Part shown: positions 11,565 to 22,830 of the stretch, one piece after another | Layout of the letters: every line of letters starts with the position of its first letter | How positions within the stretch are numbered: the first letter of the stretch is position 1 | From: Chara braunii | Taxonomy: Eukaryota > Streptophyta > Charophyceae > Charales > Characeae | NCBI GenBank assembly: GCA_003427395.1 | Contig: BFEA01000089.1 | Span: forward strand, 2,310,520 to 2,360,803 | Direction of reading: 5' to 3' | DNA length: 50,284 bases | Notes under the pieces: model-generated | Told to the model about the DNA's origin: nothing | Seen by the model: only the letters and a program-made list of their open reading frames with translations | The model's database searches: none | Made by a program: the position numbers and the translations under genes

Positions 11565-11645
<81 letters not shown>
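11565..11645. repeat. (TG)n microsatellite, about 40 units
   Basis: Uninterrupted TG dinucleotides. It lies directly left of the dispersed repeat at 11,653-11,829. Confidence 0.98.
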
Positions 11646-11646
<1 letters not shown>

Positions 11647-11652
11647 GTCATA

Positions 11653-11829
11653 TTGGCTATACACTCAAAAAAAGCATGACTGTGTCAAGCTGTTTGGTTG
11701 GACTTTCACCCACTCATCAGGAGGTTGAACCTCAACAGTCTGCCCAGGATGCATTTGACTGATGGACAAGGACTCACCGCATCCCCCAGAGTTAGCCATA
11801 CCCCTGAGAAAAGTGGTCGACTTTACTCA
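11653..11829 (+). repeat. Dispersed repeat flanked by (TG)n, copy A
   Basis: Shares about 125 bases with the minus strand of 43,746-43,905: GACTTTCACC.ACTCATCAGG, then GAGGTTGAACCT, TGCATTTGACT.ATGGA.AA, GGACTC.CC.CATC and CAGAGTTAGC. Upstream, GGCTATACACTC...GCATGACTGTG matches the other copies, including the partial copy near 43,440-43,510. The unit has no ORF and is flanked by (TG)n on both sides. A weaker match (ACTCATCAGGAGGCTGAACC) lies near 921-940. Confidence 0.8.
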
Positions 11830-11943
<114 letters not shown>

Positions 11944-11980
11944 TTTATCCCCCAGCGAGTGCAACGGGGAGTGCATTATT

Positions 11981-12122
11981 NNNNNNNNNNNNNNNNNNNN
12001 NNNNNNNNNNNNNNNNNNNNNNNNNNNNNNNNNNNNNNNNNNNNNNNNNNNNNNNNNNNNNNNNNNNNNNNNNNNNNNNNNNNNNNNNNNNNNNNNNNNN
12101 NNNNNNNNNNNNNNNNNNNNNN
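11981..12122. other. Assembly gap (142 N)
   Basis: A run of N just downstream of a compound microsatellite. True length and content are unknown. Confidence 1.
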
Positions 12123-12391
12123 TTGGGAAGAGGCCGGGGACCTCACAACTCTACCCGGAGTTATCCTGGCAGCCTTAGCCAGTTTCGCTTAAGAATAAAC
12201 TCAGAAATTTACGACTGCCTAAAATTTTACAATACTACTGCTGAAAACCGGGTCCAGCATCCCAACTAAATCAAGTAACTTTCCAAAAAATAAACCTTGA
12301 AGCACTGAGTAAAAATGTAAGCTTAAAAAGTTCAAGCAAGAAAGACATGGAGACTCCTATTCCCATGAGTTTAACTGATATCGACCGTTCC

Positions 12392-13740
12392 TTAGTCGTG
12401 GGTATCCGATAACCATGCACAAATTTCCATCCTACCCTCGACGTTCACTGAGGCCAGTTTACCATTTTTGGCCCAGGTTTTCTGAAAGCGGACAACATTG
12501 AACTTTTGCCAATCTGCTCGAATAATTCTTCGTATACTCTGTTTCACTTGTTGTTGCTGTTGTTTCCGTGGAATGACTTCATTTCTGAAAACTTTAGCGT
12601 TTCTTGCCTTCCAGATAACCTCCATAATCACCCCTCTGCAACAGAGGGCGATGTAGCCCTAGTCCGTGGAGTAACAAAAGCCGGAAGGCAGTATTCCAGT
12701 AATCATCCACGGGTCGAACCATTCAAAGGCCCCTGCCGATATCTTTCCCCAATGAACCTTCCACCACTGCAATACCTCAGCTACTGGGGGCAGTACAACC
12801 ACATGTGAATCATATTTTCCCAGCCCCAATTGCAGCGTTGGCACTGGGTATTCACCTCCATGCCCTTTGACGACAACCACATTGTAGTGGCAGTTACAAA
12901 CAACGACTGAAACCACATAATACCTGCCTGTTTCTTCACCGGTAGTTTAGTGAGTGTCTTCCAAAAGCTAATCAACTTGTAGTCCGTTACTCCTGTCAAC
13001 TGAGGAGTTTCTGCTCGTTGCAGGGCCAGAGAGACTACCGATTTCTTCAGACTTGTTTGCTGTCTCTGAACCCCCACTCTTGGTCTGTATTGGATCAAAG
13101 GTATAAACTTGGAGTGTATCGACCATCCTTGCAGGAGGGGTTCTATTTTGAACTGTGACGCATCACCCAGCAATGTTGCAGTCATTTTCTTATGCTGGAT
13201 CTGAAGCTCCACTCTCACTTCCCTCAGGGGTCTGGTATCCAATGACGGCCAATTCTCCTCTTCTAATTTCAATACCTCTGAGTTGCCGGGGGAGAGTCTC
13301 CAACTCTGAATCCTTCTTCCCCCCCCTTGCTCCTTATCGAGGATCCGCAAGAAACGACTTGGGTGGTCCTCCGCCCTCAGCCAAGTACCTGCCTGATGGT
13401 CGGTGTCCGGTTGTAGTATCCTGACCCAATTTGGAGGGATGACCGCTATGAGTGCTTCCCTATGCCTTTTAACATTGTGTAGTCTGGGCAGTTTACGTCT
13501 CAGCTTCGAAACAGACAAGAAATCGGCTTGATCAGCATCCCAAATGTCCTTTAACTGCAACACTCCCTTCTTCGCCCACGCTTTGCCAAAGCTTCCCCCG
13601 TACCCGGAAGCTAAGAATGGTGAGCCATCTGCCTTCATTATCACTGGATTTTCGAAGAGGATCTGATTCAAAATCTCCTGCTTTGTTGAAGGTGGAAAAC
13701 TCTTATCCGGGAAGATTTTCGACCATGCGCTTAGTGCATT
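12392..13740 (-). mobile_element. 5'-truncated LINE fragment (ORF2 C-terminus)
   Basis: The main open piece (13,671-12,781, about 296 aa) begins MNQILFENPVIM and aligns with the LNQLLFENPTIT segment of the neighbouring LINE at 15,140-15,180, so both encode the region after the RT. Similarity starts upstream at about 13,740 (PPSTKQEILNQ against PPSTKEEVLNQ). It ends with the zinc-binding C-terminal module of plant L1-type ORF2: MWLSSKGMEVNTQCQRCNWG....IHMWLYCPQ, a CxxC..H....C arrangement. Two further pieces follow, 12,916-12,659 and 12,631-12,392. The last reads MEVIWKARNAKVF, the usual final helix of these proteins. It diverges strongly from the larger copy, so it is a different subfamily or an older insertion. 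Confidence 0.85.
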
Positions 13741-14065
13741 ATTCAGCTGTTGTGATTGGGTTCATTTCGGTCTCAGACCATTGCTTGTTTTTTGCCTATC
13801 TGTGCTCTGCAGTTTTGTTTGTGTTTTATCTGCGCCCGTAACTTTGGCAGGATTCATATGGCGGGGAGATGGTATGCTAATCTTCTCTGTATCTTCCCAA
13901 GTTCAGCCTGCCCGAAAGGACCTCTTGTCCGCAAGGTTCGTTTCCAATTTGTCTTTTCGATCAATGAAGTTTATGTTCGGCGTGCTCCAACCCTTTCTTG
14001 ATACAGTGTTTTGTTTCCAAATCTGAAAACGGTCGTTTCTGAAATCTCGACTTGTTTCTGTCTGC
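13741..14065. other. Junction between two LINE copies, unassigned
   Basis: About 325 bases with AT-richer, non-coding character. No poly-A tail or target duplication could be identified. It may be divergent LINE sequence or a short insertion. Confidence 0.4.
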
Positions 14066-15905
14066 TCAGATCGTTTCGCAGATCAGACCCCTCACCACAT
14101 GTGCTATGTAGCCCCAGCCACGACACCCCTCGACATCCGGTGGGAGAAAGCCAAGCAGCACCCATCTTTTGTCCTCCCACTCTACTCCCTGCCCCCCAAA
14201 AGCCTTCCAGTGATACGCCCACCATTTCCAGATCCTCCTAGAGGCAGGGCACTCCCACCACAAGTGTTTGGTGGACTCGAACGGCCATCTGCACCTTGTG
14301 CAAGTCATATTTACAGTCATGCCTCTGCCCGTAAGCCAGACCGCAGAGGGGGTTACCATTAGCGAAAGCATCCATAGTATGCTTACCTGCTTGCGGTTTG
14401 GGAGGGTAGAAAGAGTTTTCTACAACCTTTCAAACTCTGATGTAGTGCTCGAGAGGTCCTCGTCCCAGACTGCCTGCCAACGCGGTATAGCTACCTATGC
14501 TGGTGTTTTGAGCTTGTGTGAGTATTGACTATACCCTGCAGCAATTGAGTAGTGCTGAAGAGCCAGTGTACCGTTATCCTCTGAACTTGGTGCCTAACTC
14601 CAGGCAGCCGGGTCAATACACAGTTGGTTGAGCGGGAGCCTGCCCACCCATGTGAGGACATGCTGTCGGAGTACTATTTTTTGACTTCAGCACTCTCGCT
14701 TGAGCAGGATTGTCCCAAAGCTGCACTGTGTCCTCTTTTACCATTGTCAGTGTATTCGAAGGGCCTTCACATCTCCACCTCTCAATCCTCCTAAAACCGT
14801 TGGGAAGAATTTCCAGCATCTTCCACAGTTCCTTGCCTCTCCCCTCCTGGTTTGGAATGTACCAAGTTCCTGCTGGGTCCAGTCCCTCCGGGCCCAGGAT
14901 ATCTAGCCAATCTTGTGGAATAACACTGATCAGGATATTCTAGTGGTCTTCGACTCTCTGTAGGCCTCTGAGTACAGTTCTCAGCTCCTTCCATGCTTTC
15001 CAACCCCCCTGGGTTGGTTCCCACAGGTTTGATACTTTCACGACTCCCCTCCTGATCCAGGCTTGCCCGAAGGTGCCCGCTGAACCATCCGCTTGGAAGA
15101 CCTGGCCTTCTTGGTCTGTGATTGTCGGATTCTCGAACAGCAGTTGGTTCAGCACTTCCTCTTTAGTGGAAGGAGGGGTCTGCATCTCTGGTGGCATCCG
15201 GTTCCACGCCCGCCTGGTCGGTTCCCAAAACTTGGACTTGAGCCTCTTCTTTCGAAAGGAAGGTATGAAGAAACAGGCCCACACGTCGTGAGGCCTGCTT
15301 AACTTTCATTCACCCATCAAGATGCGTTCCGCCACTGCCACCCAATGTTCCCGTGACTTCATGGTGGCGATCGTCACCACCCAATTTCGCAATTGGGCCT
15401 GGTTCCTGCGACCTGGGTCTAATAGGCCCAGGCCCCCCTTGTCCCCAGGGAAGGTAAGTGTGTCCATGGCTACCTTGGAGATAAACCCCTCAGTGATCTG
15501 GGCCCGAGGTTTCCATAGGAAACGGGCCACCAGTCTTCTAACTGCTCTGATCACCCCTGCCGCCAGCTCCCTAACTGTTGATACAAACCATAAGATTGAG
15601 AAAAGGGCCACGTTAGCGACTAGGGCCCTACCCAGCAGGGATAAGTGCCATGTGTTACCCCACATTCTCAGTTTGGCTGCAATCCTCTGCTGCAGCAGGA
15701 GGCCTTGAGATGTTACCTCTATCTGCAGGCTGATCATAACCCCTAGAAATCTCTCTTCTTCACCACTCTCCACCCTCTTCATTCCCCGCTCTACCTGTAA
15801 TGAATATTGTGCTGGCAGCAGGTAAGTGGACTTGTTCCAGTTCACCGTCGCCTCCGAGAGCGTCGAATACTCGCGCAGGACAGACTTGAGGCTGACAACG
15901 AGGAA
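14066..15905 (-). pseudogene. LINE ORF2 C-terminal region with zinc-binding end
   Basis: Continues from the RT in a new frame: LREYSTLSEATVNWNKS, then RFLGVMIS, the family's K/R-x-L-G motif after the catalytic box. A long stretch to 15,306 includes KLRMWGNTWHLSLLGRALVANVAL and RRLVARFLWK, the characteristic thumb-like segment. A TGA near 15,306 and a TAG near 14,940 interrupt the same frame, which reads on to 14,613. The last part is in another frame (14,371-14,066) with VWLTGRGMTVNMTCTRC, HLWWECPASRRIWKWW, a C-x2-C....H-x4-C zinc-binding module. No RNase H domain is seen. Confidence 0.92.
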
Positions 15906-15916
15906 GTGGAGTTTTT

Positions 15917-17326
15917 TTAGATTGCAAAAAGGTCATCCGCAAGAGCCTTGACCTTGCATTCATCTCCCGTGTGCAGTTGCAGACCCCTGATGTCCGGGTG
16001 TCTGCGGATCTTGTTCAGCAAGACTTCCAGCTGTAGTACGAAGATGAGTGGAGCCAGGGGGCAGCCCTGGCGCAGCGATCCTGTGAGTGGGAAGGGTTCC
16101 GACAGATTGCCGTTAACCATGACTGTTGACGAAGAAAAGGTGTACATGGCTCTTACCCACGCACAAAAACCAACCCCAAACTTCATTCCCCTTAGTGTAG
16201 TGAAGACGAAGGTCCAACCCACCTTGTCATAGGCCTTCTCCAAATCGAGGAGGAGAACGGCCATGTCGAGGTTCTCACCTTGCACCACCTCCAGCGTCTC
16301 GATAGCAGTCACAATGTTGTTGAAGATTGACCTGCCTTGAACGAATGCTCCTTGGTCGCCTTCCACCAGATCAGGTAAGTGCTTCGACAGCCTTCTCGCC
16401 AGTGTCTTTGCCAGGATCTTGTAGGACACGTTTAGGAGGGAGATTGGCCGCCAATTGCGGACGTCTGCCTTGTCGCCTTTCTTGAAGAGCATTGCAATCA
16501 CTCCATGAGTCATGCCTCTCCCTAGCTTGTTTCCCACCAACACTCCGTTGTATAAGTCGACCAGCTGGGAGCCGAAAGCGGCCCAGTTCGCTCTGTAGAA
16601 TTCCACCGTGAGACCGTCTATTCCGGGAGACTTTCCTTTCGCCATGGACTTGAGTGTTTGGGTTACCTCTTATAGTGACAGCGGTCTATCTAGGTCCTGT
16701 CTGGCATGTGTTTGCAGCACTACCGTTGTGTCCTCCCACAAGTTTGAAACCCTGGAGAGGTCTGCACTCACGTCCTCAAGAGCCCTTCTCGTCATGAGGA
16801 TGTCCTTGTAGTATAACCTGGCATACTGGAGCATTCCTGTGGCTGTACTTGCGCGGGGGGCCGCATCCACGAAGGGGTGTCTCAACTCCACCATTTGCTG
16901 TTGAGCTCGCCTCGGCTGGAGTCTTTGGAAGGGTTCTTTTGAGATCTTGTCGTTCGTCTCAATGCCCTTGATCTTTAGCAGATTGTTCCACCTTTTCTGC
17001 TTTTCTTCCTGCAGGTTGTCCCAGTCTTGCATGCGTCTTTCTCTCTCCGCCGCCCACACCATCACGGAGATAGGGTGCCCCTCCATCCGTTCTTTCGCTT
17101 CCTCTACCCTGCGTTTGCACTGTGCCTCCCTCTTATTCCTTTCCTTAGCTAGGATTCTTGAGATTACATCCAGGACACCAGAGGTAATAGCTATCCCTCC
17201 ATCCAACCACTCCGCGGTGGAATCAAAATACTGTCTTGCTTTCTCCCAATTCGACATGTGTCCCGAGACCCAGTTCTTCACCCCTTGCTCCTCTAGCACC
17301 TGGTCGTTGAGGCGGAAGAAGGCCAC
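15917..17326 (-). pseudogene. LINE ORF2 linker and reverse transcriptase core
   Basis: The linker (17,326-16,670) is a charged helical region (AFFRLNDQVLEEQGVKNW, then Arg/Glu-rich helices), interrupted by one TAA at 16,669-16,671 just before the RT. The RT core continues in the same frame: MAKGKSPGIDGLTVEFY, NWRPISLLNVSYKILAKTLA, GAFVQGRSI, LLLDLEKAYDKV (motif A Asp), LRQGCPLAPLIF, and the ADD catalytic box at 15,932-15,940 (family F/A-A-D-D). Directly after the box, the frame is lost at an A-rich run near 15,915-15,920, where a slip of one base joins it to the next piece. Confidence 0.95.
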
Positions 17327-18114
17327 GCCCTCTGGATGTGTTGAGGTTCAATCTGATATCTGATATTACCGGCTTATGATCCGACAGCGGGTTGCTCACT
17401 TGGCGAACTGATGTGACATGGTTTTGGAACTGTTCACCAATCAAAAAGAAATCCAGCCTCCTCCTTGTTACCGCCTGCTGCTCCCTGTACCTGTTAGAGA
17501 TCCAGGTGTACCCGGATTCCCCTGGATTTAGTGAGGGGAACGGGTCCACCAATGCCAACTCCGAGCACAGTTCCAGCAAGGCTTGCACGTCCCTTCTGTC
17601 CGCCTGCGCTGAGCCAGGCCGCAGGGCTTCGTCCAGGGAGATGTTCCAATCACCCCCCAACACCACCCTCTCTGCCTTTGGGATGTGCAGCATTAGCCTG
17701 GTGAAGAATCTCGCTCTTTCTCCCACCTCTGTCGAGGCGTAGATGGACATGAAGACCCATTCCTCATTTGCCACCAGCACCTTCATCCAGGCCCACTTCG
17801 GAGTCGATCACTGTCGCCTGCATATCTCTATGTAGTAGAATGCAAACCCCGCCCCTGGATCCTTGTGCTAGGGCCCACACTTGTGGGCCCTCCCACCAAT
17901 TTTCAATCTCCTTGATCTTGCTTTCATTGAGTTTAGTTTCTTGTAGCAAGATGCAGTTCTCCCTCTGTTCGTGTATCCATGACTTTAGGCGCCTTCTTTT
18001 TTCTCTCCCCCCTGTGTCCCCGAGACCCCTGAAGTTCCAGGTGACAACTCTAAACCTGTCCATTTGGGGCTGTGGATTCCGCCTTATTTTGGATGCGGGA
18101 TGGTGATGCAGCAC
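17223..18114 (-). pseudogene. LINE ORF2 endonuclease domain, frameshifted
   Basis: Apurinic/apyrimidinic-type endonuclease that nicks target DNA to prime reverse transcription. It starts at 18,114; the domain opens at MDRFRVVTWNFRGLGD with the family's N-terminal W-N-x-R-G-L. The metal-binding Glu is in ILLQETKL. A frameshift at about 17,770-17,786 divides the domain. The second half has VVLGGDWNISLD (the GDxN motif), the RRLDFFLIG strand and the terminal LSDHKPVISDI (the SDH motif). All catalytic motifs are present, so the damage is the frameshift itself. A second frame change near 17,335 passes into the linker. Confidence 0.93.
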
Positions 18115-20485
18115 CTAACCTTGACTGTCTGGTTTTGCCTGCTGAACTCCTGGTTTGGTGTCCTTGTACATTGCTTCTGGATGAGCTCGTGTGCGATGCA
18201 GATCTCCAGTCTTCCGTGAGTCTTGCGACCATAAAGGCGGAGTGGAAGTTTTCCTCCTCCAGCAGCTTCTCATTCACATTGATCAGAAATAACGCTGAGA
18301 CCCCCGGCATGATTCTAATATTCTCCAGCTCCTGCCTGCTTCTTTCTCTAACTGTATTCATGTGGTACCAACGGATGCCTGTCTGCACGAGCAACTCGAT
18401 TGTCTCCGGTGGGATTCTTGCGTCCAGCAAGGGGAAGTAGAACTTTTTGTACCCTTCCACCGTTTCGCAAATGATGTTGGCCATTGTTGAGTGCAGGATC
18501 AACCTTATCGGCACATGTTCTCCGTAGAGGCGCCTGGTTGCTTCCAAAATCTTCGTTGGTATAGGTGAGCAGTCTACGTCCGCAGAGGGGAGCAGTGGTT
18601 GGCCCTCTACGTCTGTCATAGTGAGGAAAAGGACACCCCTGTCTGTGTGTGTACACAGCGGGGGGACCAATCTCCGCTGCACTGTCTCCATCTGGTTCCT
18701 GTCTACCGCATCTGCTCTGCGGTCTCTGTTTACTACACTCTTAGCTTTCTCTGTCTGTTTTCGTCCGGATCCTGCTGAACTTTCCAAAGAAGAAGATTCT
18801 GAATCGCGTGAGTCACCCACTCCTTCCTCCTCGCATGCACTACCCCACCGAGCTCTTGACTGCGATGTGGCAGTGGTCTTTGAGAGTTCAGCCTGCAGTC
18901 TAGACGAACCAGGATTGGTTCTGCCGACCTCCCCCCTTTCCACTAAAACCTCTCTTTCGACGTATTCTGCATCTTCCCTTGCTGTGGGAACAGGTCGTGC
19001 CTGTTCCTGTCGCCAGGTCGGGTGATCCTCCGCTTTGTGCCGCCAAGTGTCCTCTTTCCAAGAGTCCCACCTTGAGCTGCTACTTCTCTGTCTCCTTCGA
19101 AAATGTGGGCCGCTTGTGTCCCTTCTAGGAAGCTCACTTGGAAGTTGGTACCTCTCTGTGGCTCAAGGAGCTAACTGCCTCCAGTCGTAGGTGGCTGACG
19201 GGTATCTGGGTTCCGGGTGCTCTATCTGTCCATGGCTTGGAGCCAAACCCATTCCGAGAACGTCGTGATGGGAGTGGTAGAATATCCCTTCATCCGAAAG
19301 CGTGTGCGGAGGGTTACTGAGCTCTCTTGTCCAGGTTTCTCTGGGCTGCCATGTCGGCATGAGTGGTGAGCCAGCGCCCCTACAGCCCTCTCCACCCCAC
19401 ACCTGTAACCCCTCCCAGTCTTGGAAGTGGCCTTGGAAGGACGCAGCCTGTTGCTGCATTCTGTGTGTGGAACCCCCTTGACGGAACTGATGTGTCCCCC
19501 TCAGCTGAGCGTGTGGAGGGTCCAATTGGAAGTCCCTAGGGACTGACAAGCCCGGACTTTGGTGGTAGGTACTTGGAGCTGCAACTCCCTGACTCTGTTG
19601 AAGCCGGTTCTGTTGTACTTGACTGTCTTGTGTGTGTGGTTGGGGGGCCCCTTGCCGCCGCGTCTCCTGAGTGTTTTCCTGAGGTCGAGCCCTTTCGTTT
19701 CTCCCATCCACCACTTCGTTTGTCTGCCTTGCCCCACGCTCCTGGTTTAGTAGGAATTCCCGATACCGAGCTCTGTGTCCTCCGAGTCTTTCTCCGTTGT
19801 GTCTTCGACCTTCTTCCCTCTGTCTGCGGGGGCAGTTCTCCTCCGTGTGGTAATATCACCTGCACCTGCGGCACAAGTCGGTGTATGGGGAGGCTATCTC
19901 CACCTTCCAACACTCTCCTTTCAGGGACTGTATCACCAATTCGTCATCTATTCGGGAGCGCGACTCCGGCGACATCTCCAGTTTTATATTCATGAGCTTC
20001 GGCCTCTCTTGGTCATATTCCGGGTTATGCATAGCCAGTACATCACCGAACATGCCTTGCTCCTTTACCTCATTTACTACTTGATTTACAACGAATCTCC
20101 TGCCCCCCTCGTCCTCTACCACTTCCCCCAGATTGACATCCTCCGGGCAGATGCCTTCGTCATAGCATCTACTGACAGAGTCTCGAAGTCTGTTACGGTT
20201 TTCCTCCAGTGAGAAAGGGTCTGGATGCACAGATGCAACTGTTCTTCGATTGCTGTCCATCGTTAACGGAGTCTGCTTGTTTTCTCTTGCTGCTAGACGG
20301 GAGCAGACTGAATACCAACTGACTGCGCCTATAGCCCAGTTTGCAATGCACTCCCTTTTCACTTCCCGGACACAGGCAGTTGCCAGATGTGCCTTTCCCC
20401 CTGTTGTTTCTCCTCGAGAGTGTGATGAGTGGTCGATCCTCCTGTGTTCCCTGTCTGTGAGCATGGCCTTATTGCCCGAGTTCAA
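18050..20485 (-). pseudogene. LINE ORF1, nucleic-acid-binding protein with two in-frame TGA
   Basis: ORF1 proteins coat LINE RNA. One frame stays open from 20,485 to 18,050 (about 812 codons) except for TGA at 19,856-19,858 and 19,163-19,165. The first TGA sits inside the zinc knuckle, which reads CRRCR-stop-YYHTEENC and keeps the CX2CX4HX4C spacing with the stop at a non-ligand position. Before it is the segment KGECWKVEIASPYTDL, the usual lead-in of plant L1 ORF1 knuckles. After it comes a long Gln/Arg/Pro-rich low-complexity region (about 19,800-19,170), then a Ser-rich stretch, then a folded-looking C-terminal block (18,560-18,200) I do not recognise. The start may instead be Met-76 (MDSNRRTVASVHPDPF) at 20,260. 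CGA to TGA transitions at methylated CpG would explain both stops. Confidence 0.85.
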
Positions 20486-21069
20486 CTATGCATACCAGTC
20501 ACCTCCTTCTTCGTCTTCCTGTGTTCCCCTTTGAAGCCCCACAGGGGCTCGAACCAGAATCGCACCCCCAATCGCCAGATCAGCAAGCACATCCTGGGCA
20601 GGGCTTCGCTCCACTAATTCTGCATTCGACAGAATCAACCCGTATGTGGGCTCCTCAGTGCACCAAATTCATCGGTGTTGTCACCACATTCCGAATGTAT
20701 AAGGGTCGTCCCCTGTCCGAGTGCATTTTCCCCAATGTTGGCTGCTGAAGCAATGCACAATGGAAGTCTACAATTCAAATACCACTAATTGGATATGGTA
20801 TGAATCGGTAGCGACACCCAACTTTAACTTTAGTAAAAGTAGCACCCGCCAGGTGTCGCCGCTTTGCACTCGTTCCTGTAACGATAACGCACTGACCATG
20901 GCAGTGATGATGATGGTAGCGGTGACGACGTGATGACGATATCGCGATGATGCTAACGTTGATGATGACCACGAAGACGACGACGTGATGACGGTTGCAA
21001 CGGAGACGACTTCAATGTCGGTGTCGGAGTTAGCTGCTGTCACTGCTGCTGCTACCGCTGAGGTGGACA
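20486..21069. other. Upstream of LINE ORF1; GATGAC-rich tract
   Basis: 20,486-20,760 probably contains the LINE 5' leader. The minus strand has GGTTCGAGCCC at about 20,540, a good match to a Pol III B box, but no A box was found at a suitable distance. 20,806-20,862 holds a small inverted repeat (GTAGCGACACC/GGTGTCGCCGC). 20,900-21,060 is an imperfect GATGATGACGA-type repeat. Confidence 0.45.
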
Positions 21070-22090
21070 ATGACGATCACATTGGGAGTAACTCGCCACC
21101 AATCTGACCGGTGCGTCCTCACACTAGCAATTTCTCATGGGTACCTGGTCGAGATAATAGCCAGGTACCGTCGCCGAGAGCTAGAAATATTGTGCCCTCA
21201 ACTACTGAGGGACCTAAACGCGATTTTGGCTAGATTCGTTTGGGGGAATTCTGGCTTTTTTCTCAGCTCCCAAAATCCGAAGAGGCGGCAGTCCGACTAA
21301 GCACCTAATCCGTGCCGTGCATTTGTGACTCCCTATCACCTTGCCCGCCATCTATTCTGCGATCCTCTCAATTCTCATTGTAGGCAAAGAGGTTTGTCTT
21401 TCGACACCTCGCAATCCTTTATGGGGGATACACCAGATACTGCTTTAGTCCCACTTGTACGAAGAAGAAGCGCTGAGTCGGGACCAAAAGCGATCCGCCA
21501 TAGCCTCAGTAGTACCTAGCGAGTCCTTACTAGATACTGGGAAACACCTGCTCACCGTTAGGCTTACTCACCAAACTCCTTTACCCACCAGATGTGTTCC
21601 TACACCTTTTCAACTCCAGACCTGACACCGCTATACCAAAAGGTTAATGGATCGGAGCGACCTCAGTCCATCATACTCCTTACCTTACCTTGCGATCCAA
21701 GTACCAGGCACTATTACCATGGAGAATGCTGGTACGGACCAGAACGCCCCGCCGTAATTCCGACAGATCTTTACAAAGCTCGTAGTATATACTAGAGGAT
21801 ACTTTGCTTCCTAACTCACCTGTGGCCGCCGAGCTTCAATACCTCGCCATTTCGGTATTTTTCAGCACTCCTTACATGCTTCACCCAAAATGGGGCAGAC
21901 GTTGCCTTCCGCACTGCATCGCTACCCTGAGATCTTACGTCTCGACGCGTTACTTTGAGATGGCCATAGGTGGAGATGGTGCAACCCCTCCAGGAGGTGA
22001 AAGCGTAACGTCAGATACAAAGCGCTACTCTTTTTCCCCTCGCCCGGCTAAGCTCTATACCAGCAGGGTAAGTTACACCCTAGAAGGATA
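21070..22090 (+). pseudogene. Unknown decayed coding remnant
   Basis: One plus-strand frame stays open in long pieces from 21,070 to about 21,790: 76, 72 and about 67 codons plus two short pieces. They are separated by single stops at 21,298, 21,517, near 21,556 and near 21,793. A shifted frame continues to 22,091. This pattern is unlikely in random DNA of this composition. Segments include LLRDLNAILARFVWGNSGFF, loosely like the post-RT region of LINEs, and YYHGECWYGPERPAVIPTDL. I do not recognise a family and give no function. It could be part of another transposon or a dead host gene. Confidence 0.4.
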
Positions 22091-22745
22091 AAAATCCGAG
22101 TTTACTCCTTACCCTCTGGTGAACCGCGCCTCTTACTCATCTCCAGCGTTAATTACCTGTCAGCGTCATGGTGGATACGTCTGTTCCTTCTCTAGGTCGT
22201 CTATGGACTACCTGGGTGGCGCAGGTGCATAGCGGGCAGAGCCCCACCCCCGATGGGGAGGTGTGCACGCGCCTTCCGATCCCCGTCGCGATGGCGGAGG
22301 TGTCGGCCAGGTAGCGCCGCTTGCGCTAATCGTCGGCGACGACGAAGTTACCGGAGCGCTGCGCTACGCCGCCCGGTAACGCCACTCCCCTCTTCTCCGT
22401 TTCCTCCTTTTTTTTTTTTTGTTTTGGCGCGGGCTTTTTTGTTTATTGTTTTCTTTTTATGCGCATCTTCTCTGTATCGTTCCAATTTTAACGGATGCCC
22501 CAAAGGACTATGGTGCCGGCTTTCGGCTCAATGACAGAGCAGTTCAGAAGCTACGAGAGTCGGGGAAGAGAGGAGAGGAGGAGGGGTGGGGTGGGGGGGG
22601 GCGCGGAGGAGTAATACTGCAGAGCGAAATTAGGTTAGGGCATACTCACTCTGGGACCTTCTCTACTAAGCTGTGGACGGAATTGTGATCGAATACATCC
22701 ACGTCTTAGGCTGTAGTTCCGGTCAGATGGATGCAGGAATACCAA

Positions 22746-22830
22746 TGGGCGTAGCTCAGTTGGTACACCTACGAACTGTTGAGAAAATGCAGACGTGTGC
22801 TCGAATCCAGGCGATTTAGTGGAGTGAATT
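22746..22830 (+). mobile_element. tRNA-like SINE head (Pol III A and B boxes)
   Basis: Begins GGGCGTAGCTCAGTTGGTAC, which contains an excellent A box (TAGCTCAGTTGG). About 45 bases on is GTGCTCGAATCC, one mismatch from the B-box consensus GGTTCGANTCC. The D stem and acceptor stem do not close, so this is not a functional tRNA gene; it is more likely a tRNA-derived SINE head or a tRNA pseudogene. The body runs toward 22,897, where a hairpin element starts. Confidence 0.6.

Larger units (their letters stand above)
14066..20485 (-). mobile_element. Near full-length L1-like LINE, mutated
   Basis: Non-LTR retrotransposon with the plant L1 layout: ORF1 (18,050-20,485) with a CCHC zinc knuckle, then ORF2 (about 14,066-18,114) with apurinic-type endonuclease, reverse transcriptase and a C-terminal zinc-binding region. 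ORF1 and ORF2 overlap by about 65 bases in different frames. Damage is limited: two in-frame TGA in ORF1, and three frameshifts plus a few stops in ORF2 before the zinc-binding end, so the copy is fairly young. The 5' untranslated region probably extends beyond 20,485. No poly-A or target-site duplication could be fixed, because the 3' end runs into the second LINE fragment across an unassigned 13,740-14,066. Confidence 0.95.

Noticed and set aside
22746-22830. Functional tRNA gene
   Set aside because: A and B boxes are good but the acceptor and D stems do not pair, so I list it only as a SINE or tRNA-like sequence.
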